A stretch of 8,551 nt of DNA from Clostridium sp. CAG:780 (GTDB lineage: Bacteria > Bacillota > Clostridia > TANB77 > CAG-508): positions 1-8,551 of the forward strand of contig HF994434.1 in NCBI GenBank assembly GCA_000434195.1, read 5' to 3'. The translations under genes were made by a program, and so were the position numbers. Below are positions 1 to 6,192 of the stretch, piece after piece. Every line of letters starts with the position of its first letter. Positions within the stretch are counted from its first letter, which is position 1. The notes below the pieces were generated by a model. The model was not told the DNA's origin. It was given only the letters and a program-made list of their open reading frames with translations, and ran no database searches.

Positions 1-255
1 TTCTAATCCTTGAAATCCGCCTTCCCTTTCTGTTATTGCTTTATCCTCTTCTCCTAATACAAACGGAATGTCATGTTCTTCTAGAATTTTTTTAGCCTCT
101 TCAAGGTTAAGTCCTAAATCGCTTATTGTTTTTGCCTTTTCAGTTCTCTCTATTTTTGTTTTTAATTTTCCCCTTGATTCATAATCATCGTCCCTAACGT
201 TTTCTAATTCCTTTTTTAGAGCATTTAATTGTATTTCTTTTATTTCTTTTATCAT
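1..255 (-). CDS. Hypothetical protein, N-terminal 85 codons (runs off left edge)
   Basis: An open frame of exactly 85 codons starts at the ATG at 253-255 and continues past the window edge without a stop. A ribosome binding site AAGGAG (complement of 268-273) lies about 12 nt upstream, which supports this start. The translation begins MIKEIKEIQLNALKKELE and is rich in Lys and Glu, so the first 40 or so residues are probably helical or coiled-coil. It then reads ISDLGLNLEEAKKILEEHD, followed by IPFVLGEEDKAITEREGG. I see no signal peptide, membrane segment or catalytic motif in this part. It follows the patatin-like gene with a 37-nt gap and no terminator, so it is probably the fourth or a later gene of the operon starting at 3952. 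I do not recognise the family, and the missing C-terminal part would be needed to assign one. Confidence 0.75.
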   Translation of the reverse strand, partial: MIKEIKEIQLNALKKELENVRDDDYESRGKLKTKIERTEKAKTISDLGLNLEEAKKILEEHDIPFVLGEEDKAITEREGGFQGLE

Positions 256-292
256 TATGTTTTTACTCTCCTTTTTATAGAAGTTCGCTTTT

Positions 293-1144
293 TTATTTTT
301 CTTTGAATATTTCTTTTATTTCTTTCATATGTTCTAATGTCGTTATATATCCTTGGTTATAACAATAATCTATCTTCTTAATATTAAATACATTTGCTTC
401 TGGTAAGTCCAATGTTATTGCGTAATCACTGCTTGCTACTTCCGAGGCAGTTCTTTGATCAAATAACAAATCAACAGATTTTAGTGCTACTTCAAATAAA
501 TTCTTTGGATCGTAAAATTTCTCTGAGCTGAATCTTATTGATAACACTTTGTCTGCTCCTAGTTTTCTTACTTCATGAGTTGGAAGATTATCAAATATTC
601 CTCCATCTACGAATTTATGTCCTTTAAATACTGTTGGGGCAAACACTCCCGGATAGCTTGCACTAGCTCGTACAGCCTTTCCTAGTGGAATGTCATTTAT
701 GTATTCTATTTGTTTCGTTTCGTCTTGCGTTTCTTGGTTTGTAAATACATATTTTTTACTTTCTGTTATTTCTGTGGTTGGCATACAAATCGGCATTTTT
801 ATATCTTTTATGTTTTTTAAACCTTTTAATTCAGCACATTCTGCTATTGCCTGTTCAATCCTTTCTCCTGAAAGTAGTCCATAACCCATAAAATTTCTTT
901 TACTCTTTACATTTGACCAGTAATACTTTGGATCTATTTTCATTATGTCTTTTGCAAAATATTTAAATAATCTAAGCATTTCGTCTGTTGAATAATCCAT
1001 AGCATAGAGTGCAGAAACAATACTTCCTATACTTGTTCCTCCTACACAGTCTATTTCAATTCCATTTTCTTTTAGTGCTTTTATTGCGCCTATATGTCCA
1101 GCTCCTTTTATTCCTCCACCTGCTAAAGCTAAACCAATTTTCAT
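293..1144 (-). CDS. Patatin-like phospholipase (RssA/YlbK-type)
   Basis: This 283-aa protein is a complete bacterial patatin domain, a serine lipid acyl hydrolase using a Ser-Asp dyad. The oxyanion-hole glycine loop AGGGIKGAGHIG is at residues 8-19. The nucleophile elbow GTSIGS is at 36-41 with Ser38 as the catalytic serine. The family motif RASASYPGVF is at 159-168, and DGG at 180-182 supplies the catalytic Asp180. The length and the absence of a signal peptide or extra domains match the short cytosolic RssA/YlbK-like group; its natural lipid substrate is not known from sequence. The ATG at 1144 has GAGG (complement of 1151-1154) 6 nt upstream. The gene sits 23 nt after topB in the same operon. 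Patatins also occur as effectors in CBASS defence, but no nucleotide cyclase is visible here, so a housekeeping lipid or membrane role is more likely. Confidence 0.93.
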   Translation of the reverse strand: MKIGLALAGGGIKGAGHIGAIKALKENGIEIDCVGGTSIGSIVSALYAMDYSTDEMLRLFKYFAKDIMKIDPKYYWSNVKSKRNFMGYGLLSGERIEQAIAECAELKGLKNIKDIKMPICMPTTEITESKKYVFTNQETQDETKQIEYINDIPLGKAVRASASYPGVFAPTVFKGHKFVDGGIFDNLPTHEVRKLGADKVLSIRFSSEKFYDPKNLFEVALKSVDLLFDQRTASEVASSDYAITLDLPEANVFNIKKIDYCYNQGYITTLEHMKEIKEIFKEK

Positions 1145-1167
1145 AGATTACCTCAATCCTTTCTATT

Positions 1168-3123
1168 CTAATATTTTACTATCAATTTATCAAATTTAGT
1201 TTGTATATATTTTTCTAGCTTTTCCATAAATACATTTGATTCAATTTCTTTTTTTGACACCATATCTAGCCCTTTTTCCCAACTTGCTGTAAGTTTAGGA
1301 TTTAACATATCTGGCATTGCATTATATACTATGTCATATATTATTTCTCCTTTTTGTGTCGGAGTAATAATCTGAGTTTTATCATTTATTTGTATATATT
1401 GTATCTTTTCTAATTTTTTTATTATTTCAGCTCTTGTCGCACTTGTTCCAATTCCTGCACCTTTTATTTGCTCTCTTAATTCTTCATCTTCTATTAACTT
1501 TCCTGCATTCTCCATTGCTAAAATTATAGAACCTGAATTGTATCTTGTAGGTGGATTTGTCTGCGCTTCTTTTGTTTCATAATTTACAACTTCTATTTCC
1601 TGCCCTTTTTTTATTTGAGCAAACACTTCTAGGTTGTCTTTTTCTTCATTGTTTTCCACTTTTTCTGCAGAATCTGTGGATTCTTTTAGTGTATTCTTAT
1701 TTTTTAGTACTTCTAAATATCCCTGATTTAAACAAACTTTTCCACTCGCACTAAATTCTTCCTGGTGTTCTTTGTTTTCTACTTGAATTGTGATTGACAC
1801 TTTGTTAAATTCAGCAGGAGGATAGAATATTGCTAAAAATCTTTTCACTATAAGTTTATATACTTCTTTTTGTAAGTCTGGTAATTTCTCATAGTTCTCA
1901 TATCCTTGTCCTGTTGGAATTATTGCATAATGATCTGTTATTTTACTATCATTTACATATTTAGTTTTTATTAAATTGGTTGAGTATTTTTCATCAGCCA
2001 TCTTCTTTATATAACCTTGGATTTCTTCATTTTTAAATCCTTTAGCTATTCCATTTAAGTTTTTGCTTATTACTTTTGCAACTGCTGTTGATAGCACTCT
2101 CGCATCTGTTCTTGGATAAGTAACAAGCTTTTTCTCATATAAATTTTGTATTATCTCTAATGTTTCATCTGGTTTGATTTTAAATCTTTTTGTACACTCA
2201 TTTTGAATTTCGGCTAGGTTAAATAGTAATGGTGCATTTTCTTTTTGTCTTGACTTCTTTACTTCTTTTACTATTGCCTTTTTGTTACTTAGCTCTATTA
2301 TGAAGTTCTTAGCATCTTTTTCTTTTTTAAATCCTGTTTCATTATAAAGTTTCACAGACTCTTTTTGAGAAGAATTTTCCGTAACTTTCCATTCTGCTGT
2401 AAAACTGCTGTCTTTTGGTCCAAATTCTCCTACTATTTTATAATATGGAACCTTTACAAAATTTCTTATTTCTCTTTCCCTTGATACTACCATACCTAAA
2501 ACACAAGTCATTACTCTACCTACCGATATGGAGATTCTATTTTCTTGCAATTTGCTTGCAGCTCTTTTGCCATATATGATTGTCAATAGTCTTGAAAAGT
2601 TAATTCCTATTAAATAATCTTCCTTTGCTCTTAAATATGCGCTGTCTGCTAAGCTATCATATTCTGTAAGTTCCTTGGCTTCTCTTATTCCCTTTTTTAT
2701 TTCTTCCTCTGTCTGCGAGTCAATCCAAACCCTTTTCCTGTCTTTTCCTTTCACTCCTATCATTTGTTCTACTAGTCTATATATGTACTCCCCTTCTCTT
2801 CCAGAGTCAGTTGCAACATATATTGTAGAAACATCTTCTCTATTTAATAACATTTGTATTGTGTTGAATTGCTTTTGTACATTTGGAATTACTTCATATT
2901 TATATTCTTTTGGCATAAATGGTAATGTGTCCAGTCTCCAAAGTTTCATTTTTTCATCATATTTCTCTGGATATGACATTGTTACTAAGTGTCCAACACA
3001 CCATGTTATTATCCAATTCTCTGCCTCTAAGTAACCGTCTCTTCTAGTAGTATTCACGTTTAACACTTTTGCAAATTCTTGTGCTACTGACGGCTTTTCT
3101 GTAATTAAAATATTTTTAGACAT
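1168..3123 (-). CDS. topB: DNA topoisomerase III (type IA)
   Basis: This 651-aa type IA topoisomerase relaxes and decatenates DNA by passing strands through a transient 5'-phosphotyrosyl break. The Toprim domain starts with ILITEKPSVAQ (residues 5-15; Glu9 is the conserved acid) and continues with ATDSGREGE (104-112), which supplies acidic Asp106, Glu110 and Glu112. The cleavage motif LVTYPRTDAR (333-342) puts the active-site tyrosine at Tyr336. SVGRV (200-204), DHYAIIPTG (397-405) and GIGTSATRAEII (557-568) are further TopB landmarks. The second Asp of the usual DxD Toprim motif is Gly108, a TDxGREGE variant I know from many Firmicute and mobile-element TopB proteins. The protein stops soon after PKLTASWEKGLD (609-620), so it has no C-terminal zinc-ribbon extension and is shorter than the roughly 700-730 aa of Bacillus-type TopB. 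A weak GCAGGAAA site precedes the ATG, 13 nt after the upstream stop, so translational coupling is plausible. Confidence 0.97.
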   Translation of the reverse strand: MSKNILITEKPSVAQEFAKVLNVNTTRRDGYLEAENWIITWCVGHLVTMSYPEKYDEKMKLWRLDTLPFMPKEYKYEVIPNVQKQFNTIQMLLNREDVSTIYVATDSGREGEYIYRLVEQMIGVKGKDRKRVWIDSQTEEEIKKGIREAKELTEYDSLADSAYLRAKEDYLIGINFSRLLTIIYGKRAASKLQENRISISVGRVMTCVLGMVVSREREIRNFVKVPYYKIVGEFGPKDSSFTAEWKVTENSSQKESVKLYNETGFKKEKDAKNFIIELSNKKAIVKEVKKSRQKENAPLLFNLAEIQNECTKRFKIKPDETLEIIQNLYEKKLVTYPRTDARVLSTAVAKVISKNLNGIAKGFKNEEIQGYIKKMADEKYSTNLIKTKYVNDSKITDHYAIIPTGQGYENYEKLPDLQKEVYKLIVKRFLAIFYPPAEFNKVSITIQVENKEHQEEFSASGKVCLNQGYLEVLKNKNTLKESTDSAEKVENNEEKDNLEVFAQIKKGQEIEVVNYETKEAQTNPPTRYNSGSIILAMENAGKLIEDEELREQIKGAGIGTSATRAEIIKKLEKIQYIQINDKTQIITPTQKGEIIYDIVYNAMPDMLNPKLTASWEKGLDMVSKKEIESNVFMEKLEKYIQTKFDKLIVKY

Positions 3124-3136
3124 TTTCCTGCTCTTT

Positions 3137-3952
3137 CTATATTTCTATTATATCCATCTCTGATGTAAAGTTATTATTTCCATATGCAAATACTAGACGA
3201 ATCTTTCCATCTTGACCAATAAAGAATGTAGATATATTTTGTATTTGATATATCTCATCATTTAGGTCTCTTGTGTATGTTTGATATCCTGATATTTGAA
3301 TTTTGTTTGCTTCTTTTATTGATTTTGTTATTTCTGTATTTATCTTTTTTGAGACTTCACTTATACTAATTTGCTTTTGCGCTAATAGTTCTTCAAATTT
3401 GATTTTTCTTCCTGTTTTCAAATCATAATTATATGTTTGCACAATTATTCTTTGCGCACTTGTTCCTTCTTTTAATGTTGATTTTATTATTACTGACAAT
3501 ATATCTCCATTTATATAACCTGTATATGTTATGCTGTATATCGTATAAACTTTTGAATTTTTTAGAATATCCATTGCTTTGTTTGCAAATATGGTTTGTG
3601 TTATTGCATTAAATTCATTTCCAACATCGTTTTTAATGTTGATTACTGGTATATGCATGTCAACTTCATATTTGTCTTCTTTGTTTTCTTCAAGTTCATA
3701 TGTTGTATATACAATAGGTTTATTTTCTACAAGTTTTGGTATGTTGCTAGTGTCATAGCCATTAAATTCCACACTATTATTAAATAAATTGTTAAATTCT
3801 TTTTTTAGTTCTTCTTGCGTTTTTTCTTCTGTCGTATTAGGATTTTTGGATGTATTATCATTCTTTTTTAGCGCTATGCTTAATACTATTGCTATTATTA
3901 TTGCAACTGTGCAAGCTATTGCTATCATTGTAATAATTAGTTTTTTATTCAT
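3137..3952 (-). CDS. Membrane-anchored DUF3298/RsiV-like extracytoplasmic protein
   Basis: This 271-aa protein has an N-terminal signal anchor (MNKK, then a hydrophobic helix at about residues 5-28) and a polar linker rich in Asn, Thr, Lys and Glu at 29-55. An outward-facing domain fills the rest. The domain runs from a strand-rich start (VYTTYELEEN, 81-90) through YNYDLKTGRKIKFEELL (174-190) to STFFIGQDGKIRLVFAYGNN (241-260). That order, including 'tyD..TGk.i.f.dll' followed by a late 'FfI..dGki.lvf', resembles DUF4163/DUF3298 domains, as in the anti-sigma factor RsiV and the N-terminal part of the deacetylase PdaC. I see no anti-sigma or deacetylase domain, so only an envelope-facing sensing or binding role can be inferred. 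AAAGGA (complement of 3962-3967) lies 9 nt before the ATG. It is the first gene after the promoter at 3984-4012 and leads the operon with topB. Confidence 0.75.
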   Translation of the reverse strand: MNKKLIITMIAIACTVAIIIAIVLSIALKKNDNTSKNPNTTEEKTQEELKKEFNNLFNNSVEFNGYDTSNIPKLVENKPIVYTTYELEENKEDKYEVDMHIPVINIKNDVGNEFNAITQTIFANKAMDILKNSKVYTIYSITYTGYINGDILSVIIKSTLKEGTSAQRIIVQTYNYDLKTGRKIKFEELLAQKQISISEVSKKINTEITKSIKEANKIQISGYQTYTRDLNDEIYQIQNISTFFIGQDGKIRLVFAYGNNNFTSEMDIIEI

Positions 3953-3983
3953 ATATCATTTTCCTTTATTTATCTTTTTTCGT

Positions 3984-4012
3984 ATTATATCACGAGCAAT
4001 ATAAAATTTCAA
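3984..4012 (-). promoter_or_regulatory. Sigma-A promoter for the DUF3298-topB-patatin operon
   Basis: On the minus strand a perfect TTGAAA (-35, complement of 4007-4012) is followed by a 17-nt spacer and a perfect TATAAT (-10, complement of 3984-3989). The -10 is preceded by TGA, so it is also an extended -10 (TGnTATAAT). Transcription should start near 3977, giving a leader of about 25 nt that contains the AAAGGA ribosome binding site. It diverges from the RNA promoter at 4059-4087, with 46 nt between the two -35 boxes. Confidence 0.87.
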
Positions 4013-4058
4013 TTAATTTGCGAGTCTATTTTTGGAAATATTTGTCGATGGATTTTAC

Positions 4059-4087
4059 TTGATTTTTGCTGTTTTATATGCTATAAT
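4059..4087 (+). promoter_or_regulatory. Extended -10 sigma-A promoter for the structured RNA and oapA
   Basis: TTGATT (-35, 4059-4064), a 17-nt spacer and a perfect TATAAT (-10, 4082-4087) lie just upstream of the structured RNA. TG at 4079-4080 gives the extended -10 motif TGCTATAAT. The predicted start is near 4095, right before the first hairpin of the RNA (4101-4118). This implies the RNA is made from its own strong promoter and not by read-through from neighbours, since the upstream operon points the other way. Confidence 0.85.
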
Positions 4088-4094
4088 CATAATT

Positions 4095-4608
4095 GATGGT
4101 GCATTATTCTAGTAATGCTTTCTATTATGAGGGTGGGGCTAAAAATCCACTAAAGGGCACATCGTTGAAGTTCCTTGTTTGTGCGCGAAATGCCAGTTTT
4201 GCGTGTTTGCAGGGAGTAAGATTCTAGGGAAATGTGTAATGGCATACATATTCCAACCCTATTATCGCGGAGGCTTAAAAAGAACTACATTTTAAGTGTA
4301 ACCTATGTTTTAATACATAGCGTAGCCTGTCTTGAGTGACAGCATTGGGATTATATTCATCTTTGTATATGAAATTTCTGTTGCAAAAGGGACTAATCTT
4401 AGAAAAGTATTTCAAGGAAAACTTCTAGAATGTTTGTTTCATTAGAAGCATAAAATTATAGGGATTAAGGTACGGATTTAAGTGGCAATCTGGCATTCCT
4501 GACACCGGAATATTTGCTTTAAAAGGAAACTGCTTTATAGCAATGTAAAGTAGCAAATAGAGAAATTCGGCTAGACCTCAAACCGTAAAATTTACTTATA
4601 ATTTTACC
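4095..4608 (+). ncRNA. ole: OLE RNA (ornate, large, extremophilic)
   Basis: The 4013-4641 stretch has no credible reading frame, but from about 4095 it is unusually GC-rich in patches and full of helices. Pairings I can trace: 4101-4106/4113-4118; 4157-4161/4180-4184; 4184-4190/4197-4203 with loop UGCCAG; 4228-4237/4244-4254 with one bulged A; 4286-4290/4296-4300 and 4303-4308/4315-4320, enclosed by 4272-4275/4324-4327; 4327-4331/4338-4342; 4356-4360/4369-4373; 4422-4427/4443-4448, enclosed by 4394-4398/4463-4467; 4489-4493/4505-4509; 4511-4517/4553-4559 stacked on 4531-4537/4546-4552; and a closing helix 4471-4475/4583-4587. AGGGU (4130-4134) can pair with ACCCU (4256-4260). Known biology: OLE RNA is a large membrane-associated RNA of Gram-positive anaerobes and extremophiles whose gene lies directly upstream of oapA, as here. 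The identification rests on size, ornate structure and the OapA-like gene; I could not run a covariance search. Both ends are approximate, and about 515 nt is shorter than the usual ~600. Confidence 0.8.
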
Positions 4609-4625
4609 ATCTAAATCATTTTTTT
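4585..4625 (+). terminator. Weak hairpin plus T-run between the RNA and oapA
   Basis: GTAAAATT (4585-4592) pairs perfectly with AATTTTAC (4600-4607) around a 7-nt loop, and seven Ts follow at 4619-4625. The stem is almost all A-U and the T-run begins 11 nt after it, so it is a poor intrinsic terminator. Its left arm also overlaps the closing helix of the RNA (4583-4587). It may be a partial terminator, a processing or 3'-end feature of the RNA, or nothing. Co-transcription of the RNA with oapA is the simpler reading because I see no other promoter for oapA. Confidence 0.3.
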
Positions 4626-4641
4626 AGAAAGATAGAAATTA

Positions 4642-5229
4642 ATGGATTCAGAAAATAAAGAAGTAAATTCAAAAAAATCAAATAAAGACACAAAAAAGTC
4701 TGCTAACAACTCTAATGTAAAATGGATTGTTAGCGTTTTTGTTATGACATTTATTTTGTCAATCGCCTTTTCATTTATATCAACTAACGCAATCAGTAAT
4801 TTATCTCTTTTCCCAGCGATTTTAATTTTGTTGTTGGTAATTATTATTGGTATAGTGTTTGATATTATTGCAGTTGCAGTTACTGTTGCGGATGAAGATG
4901 AGTTTCACGCTAAGGCTAGTAAAAGAGTTACAGGTGCAAAAACTTCTGTAAAACTTATTCGTAATTCAGCAAAAGTTGCTAACTTTGGTTCAGATATAGT
5001 CGGCGATATTTGTGGAGTTTTAAGTGGTTCAATAAGTGCTTTGATTGCATTAAAGATTGGTTCAATATATAACTTGTCTGTGGATTTGCAGTTTATCATA
5101 AGTGCTCTTGTCGCTTCGGTCACAGTAGGTGGAAAAGCCATTGGTAAAAATATTGCTGCAGAACATTCTACAAAGATTGTTCATGCTGTTGCAAATGTTT
5201 TAAATAAATTACATTTAAACAAAAAATAA
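4642..5229 (+). CDS. oapA: OLE-associated membrane protein OapA
   Basis: This 195-aa integral membrane protein begins with a hydrophilic, Lys/Ser/Asn-rich tail (residues 1-26). Membrane segments follow at about 28-48, 57-80, 118-140 and 150-170. Between segments 2 and 3 is a conserved-looking loop, VADEDEFHAKASKRVTGAK (82-100), then GDICGVLSG (121-129). Segment 4 includes TVGGKAIGKNIA (161-172). OapA is known as a roughly 20-kDa protein with about four membrane segments that binds OLE RNA and is encoded just downstream of it, matching the size, topology and position here. The pattern of an acidic/Ala-rich helix end, a basic linker, then a helix and a GGKxxxK-type end resembles a minimal DUF21 (CNNM/CorC-like) membrane domain, consistent with the proposed magnesium link; that is inference. 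The start has only a weak AGAAAGA site (4626-4632), unlike its neighbours, so translation may be low or controlled. It ends at a strong terminator. Confidence 0.83.
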   Translation: MDSENKEVNSKKSNKDTKKSANNSNVKWIVSVFVMTFILSIAFSFISTNAISNLSLFPAILILLLVIIIGIVFDIIAVAVTVADEDEFHAKASKRVTGAKTSVKLIRNSAKVANFGSDIVGDICGVLSGSISALIALKIGSIYNLSVDLQFIISALVASVTVGGKAIGKNIAAEHSTKIVHAVANVLNKLHLNKK

Positions 5230-5232
5230 AAT

Positions 5233-5275
5233 CCAAATTGTTAAACTTTTGTTTAACAATTTGGGTTCTTTTTTT
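5233..5275. terminator. Bidirectional intrinsic terminator after oapA and the deacetylase gene
   Basis: A perfect 14-bp stem (5233-5246 with 5251-5264) closes a TTTT loop. On the plus strand it is followed by GTTC and seven Ts (5269-5275), a textbook terminator for the RNA-oapA unit. On the minus strand the same stem is followed by ATTTTATTTTTTG, so it can also end the convergent operon that finishes at 5274. The deacetylase stop codon (5274-5276) overlaps the T-run. Confidence 0.93.
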
Positions 5276-6116
5276 AGTCTGGGTATCTCATGCTTCTGTA
5301 TTCTATTTTTAGTATCATTTTCCATACAGGATTGTTTAATGGGTATTCTCTATGTAATCCTGATAAATTAAGCTTTTTGCTTCTATTTATTTTATTATCT
5401 GTCAAGTTTTGTATGTATCCTTCTTTTCCTAGTGCGTCAAGCTCTTCATTTGTATATAATCCATATGGATATGTAAATACTTTTAGAAGGTTTGGATCTT
5501 GTAAGTTGTTTCTTAAATTATCATATGCTTGGTTTGTTTGTTTTACTAAATCTTCAGGCGATACTTCGTTATATTTACAATGTGTTAGTCCGTGAGAATA
5601 TATAGAAATTAGCCCACTATCATGCATTTCTTTGGCTTGTTCCCATGTGTAATACCCTGGTGTTCCAACACAATCATCTATTACAAAAGACGTCATTGGT
5701 ATGTTATACTTTTTTGCTATTTTATACGCATTTTCATATATTCCAGTATAGCCATCATCAAAAGTGACTATGTAGCTTCTTTTATATATTGCTTTTTTAC
5801 CTTCTTTATATTCTACTAAGTCTTGATACGTAATTGGTTTATACCCTAATCTTGTTAAACCAGTAAGTTGCTTTTCAAAGGTTTCTGTTGTTGTTTGCAT
5901 ATAGTCATATTCTATTTGACTCTTATCATTGACAATGTCATGATATACAAATACTGGTATTTTTAGATTTTTCTCTCCTATGTAGTATGTTTTGTTTACT
6001 GTGATTGCCTCATAAGTTATAAGGCTTATGATTAATATTACTATTGCTATCAATATTGATAGTAATATTTTTTTAGTTCTACTCATTTTTTGTGCACTTT
6101 GCTCTGCTGTTTTCAT
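5274..6116 (-). CDS. Membrane-anchored polysaccharide deacetylase (NodB/CE4 domain)
   Basis: With the preferred start this is a 280-aa enzyme that removes acetyl groups from N-acetylated glycans outside the membrane, using a metal-dependent NodB fold. It has a basic N-terminus, one membrane anchor at about residues 17-36, and then the catalytic domain. VFVYHDI (55-61) opens the fold. TFDDGY (118-123) carries catalytic base Asp120 and metal ligand Asp121. SHGLTH (174-179) supplies metal ligands His175 and His179, with Gly in place of the common Ser/Thr after the first His. TYPYG (215-219) is motif 3. The ATG at 6116 is chosen over one at 6167 because AGGAGG (complement of 6129-6134) lies 12 nt before it; the longer form would translate through this site and an intergenic hairpin. 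It is the last gene of the operon with the propeller protein. Its substrate (peptidoglycan or another surface glycan) cannot be told from sequence. Confidence 0.92.
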   Translation of the reverse strand: MKTAEQSAQKMSRTKKILLSILIAIVILIISLITYEAITVNKTYYIGEKNLKIPVFVYHDIVNDKSQIEYDYMQTTTETFEKQLTGLTRLGYKPITYQDLVEYKEGKKAIYKRSYIVTFDDGYTGIYENAYKIAKKYNIPMTSFVIDDCVGTPGYYTWEQAKEMHDSGLISIYSHGLTHCKYNEVSPEDLVKQTNQAYDNLRNNLQDPNLLKVFTYPYGLYTNEELDALGKEGYIQNLTDNKINRSKKLNLSGLHREYPLNNPVWKMILKIEYRSMRYPD

Positions 6117-6143
6117 TTTTTTGCCTTTCCTCCTCATGTTTAT

Positions 6144-6171
6144 CAGGTTGGAACACGTTGTTTCCAACCTG
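6144..6171. other. Perfect inverted repeat between the DUF4190 and deacetylase genes
   Basis: CAGGTTGGAA (6144-6153) is the exact complement of TTCCAACCTG (6162-6171), a 10-bp stem with an 8-nt loop. It falls in the 76-nt gap before the deacetylase gene, 10 nt upstream of its AGGAGG site. Neither strand has a T-run directly after the stem, so it is not a standard terminator. It could be an RNA processing or stability element that sets the relative expression of the deacetylase, or a protein-binding operator; the sequence does not decide. Confidence 0.6.
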
Positions 6172-6192
6172 CACCTTTATGTTTGATTTAGA

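Noticed and set aside
293..1144. Patatin phospholipase as a CBASS-type defence effector
   Set aside because: No nucleotide cyclase or accessory defence gene lies beside it; the neighbours are topB and an envelope protein.
1551..3034. Plus-strand open frames opposite topB
   Set aside because: Their Phe/Ser/Leu-rich translations are what the reverse of Lys/Glu-rich AT-rich coding sequence gives; topB is unambiguous.
4483..4495. Direct repeat TGGCAATCTGGCA as a mobile-element footprint
   Set aside because: The two 5-nt units are too short for a target-site duplication, and they lie inside the structured RNA where a base-pairing role is more likely.
4095..4608. RNase P RNA, tmRNA or group II intron as the identity of the structured RNA
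   Set aside because: I see no RNase P GAGGAAAGUCC core, no tmRNA tag frame or CCA end, and no group II domain V or reverse transcriptase. The downstream OapA-like gene fits OLE instead.
4905..5141. Minus-strand open frame of 78 codons inside oapA
   Set aside because: It lies wholly antisense to a gene with clear membrane-protein composition, and has no ribosome binding site or recognisable domain.
6117..6167. Upstream in-frame ATG that would add 17 residues (METTCSNLINM...) to the deacetylase
   Set aside because: The extension would translate through the 6144-6171 hairpin and the AGGAGG site, and no ribosome binding site precedes it; the ATG at 6116 is well placed.
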